The notes under the pieces were generated by a model. The model saw only the letters and a program-made list of their open reading frames with translations. It was not told the origin of the DNA and searched no databases. Source: Alentia gelatinosa (Eukaryota; Annelida; Polychaeta; Phyllodocida; Polynoidae). Taken from it: a stretch of DNA of 64,000 nt. Position numbers and translations under genes: made by a program. Below, piece after piece: positions 62,756-64,000 of this stretch. Location of the stretch: positions 50,264,723 to 50,328,722 of the forward strand of contig OX465584.1 of assembly GCA_950022655.1 (NCBI GenBank), written 5' to 3'. The stretch's first letter is position 1, and every line of letters begins with the position of its first letter.

Positions 62756-64000
62756 TGAAACCTCACTCATGCTCCAGAAGCTTATAGTGGGAATTGGGCA
62801 TAAGGTTTAAGGAAGTCAGAACTGGGTACCCAAGTACAGGGCACAATTATGAGTCAAGAAGAGTCTGATTTAATTGACAAAAAGAAGTGCTTATATACAA
62901 GCTCCAGGGGGTTATCACTGCAAGCTTGGCTTGTGCGGTCTGTGTTCTGATTTGCTGCTGAACCAACAGCCAATGAGGGATGGCCAGTTTCGGTCTGCCG
63001 CACGTGCCTTTTAGGGCGCTTGTCAGTTATGTGGCTTTCTGGAGCGCCCACATCGATATGAAGATGACATTGGACGATCTCACCATTACCCTCCGAGCAG
63101 AGATCTTGTGCTGCATGTTAGCCCGAGCACGAAAAGAGAATCTGTCAGGTGACTGCAGTACTGCGGACATACTGGAAAACTGTGAAGCTCGCATGCTGGA
63201 CTCCTGCGCCTGTTATTAATAGTGAGGTTTGGACCAGAGATAACAAAGAAACCCAGAGATGTTTGTCTCTGATGATCTAAAGGCTGCTCCGTGAAGATAG
63301 GAAGCTGTGAGTCTGTGACAGTTTTCTAACAGACTTGACGACAACCCCATTCACCAAAACATACCGAAATAGTAGCAACGAGCGGGACATATTGAGCAGA
63401 GTTGGCAGTTTCCCAAGGAAATTTCTGTTTTTATTTTCAGTTATAAAATCAGTTTTCCTTGTGTAAAACGAAGAGAGAATAAATTGGGCCTCATTCACAC
63501 CAATAAACAGTGGTCAAAACCTCCCCACGAAACCCAGCTCGATTCCATGGCCAATAGCGTTGAGTTTTCAATGTTTTATCAGTCTCTCTAATGCAGTGAA
63601 TTCCACATGACAAATATTTCCTCTGTTTTTTCATGACCCAACCGACATCCCTGTTCTCAAGAGCGTGCGCGCTTCACAGATATATATGCTGCATTGCATG
63701 TTGCCGCTCTTTAGCCCTGTGCTCACTGTTCGCTGTGTGAATAATAGGGCTCAGAGACCCAGTGTTAAGGCTATTACGGCATGATTGGGTTGAGAGCTGG
63801 CACATAACCAGCACACTCCCAGACCGTGAGGGAGGGTGTAGAACTGGCTGCTTGGCTTGGTGCCAAGTAGGTTTCAGAGGGGCGTTAGCTAATACTTGGT
63901 ATGGGGCTGTAAATGACCCGCTTATTTACTTGATGAAATCAAAACATTTTTACCTGTAACATATGAGGGACCAGGCGGCAGAACGGCAACAGCAAAGCCT
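62756..64000. other. No gene supported
   Basis: Short frames (for example 62,980-63,219) have no domain or splice context. About 63,585-63,640 is related to 52,640-52,703. Nothing else is recognised to the window end. Confidence 0.3.

Noticed and set aside
62980..63219. 79-residue frame
   Set aside because: Protein-like in places but no domain, and no promoter or splice signals could be tied to it.

Overview
The window looks like animal nuclear DNA, mostly non-coding. It has a eukaryotic tRNA gene with a T-run terminator, an exon with an acceptor and a donor, the poly-A-tailed end of a LINE, hAT-like terminal-inverted-repeat (TIR) elements, a Ty3/gypsy-type LTR retrotransposon and many minisatellites. 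No bacterial gene organisation is seen. The mix of foldback repeats, TIR elements and minisatellites suggests a marine invertebrate, perhaps a lophotrochozoan such as a mollusc, but nothing here fixes the species. All coordinates were read by eye, so repeat edges are approximate unless a terminal repeat defines them.

0-13 kb: dispersed repeats, a 173-bp TIR element with a target-site duplication (TSD), a 5'-truncated LINE, two copies of a ~215-bp TIR element, and a GC-rich block at 8.8-9.4 kb followed by the best host-gene candidate: an exon at 10,608-10,963 starting with a good Kozak ATG and ending at a GT donor. A tRNA-Glu(UUC) gene lies at 12,721-12,792.

13-35 kb: a large foldback at 13.7 kb, a long TTCC microsatellite, twin ~505-bp hAT-like elements at 16.8 and 17.7 kb, a C/T-rich tract, palindromic repeats at 21.6, 26.7 and 33.0 kb, and minisatellites at 23, 26, 27.5 and 31.3 kb. 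Two very short ATG-initiated candidates (22.7 and 28.7 kb) sit beside promoter-like motifs.

35.8-42.7 kb: a GC-rich minus-strand LTR retrotransposon of 6,942 bp. Its two 448-bp LTRs look identical. It has a 4-bp TSD, a tRNA-Leu-type primer site, a G-rich polypurine tract, gag with one zinc knuckle, and a long pol frame. Pol has protease and the front half of reverse transcriptase up to YLDD. The rest of RT, RNase H and integrase are not recognisable. In their place the same open frame carries two C2H2-like fingers, a proline-rich stretch and an unknown C-terminal block. It looks like a young element that would need enzymes in trans.

42.7-64 kb: a 54-bp array whose 15 units stay open as an 18-residue repeat, several interspersed families (one visibly nested in another at 47.0 kb), foldbacks at 51 and 56 kb, arrays of 31-64 bp at 53-54.6, 58 and 59.3 kb, and AT/GA simple repeats at 60.5 kb. 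The host genes, if real, are isolated first or last exons; nothing shows them to be functionally linked.
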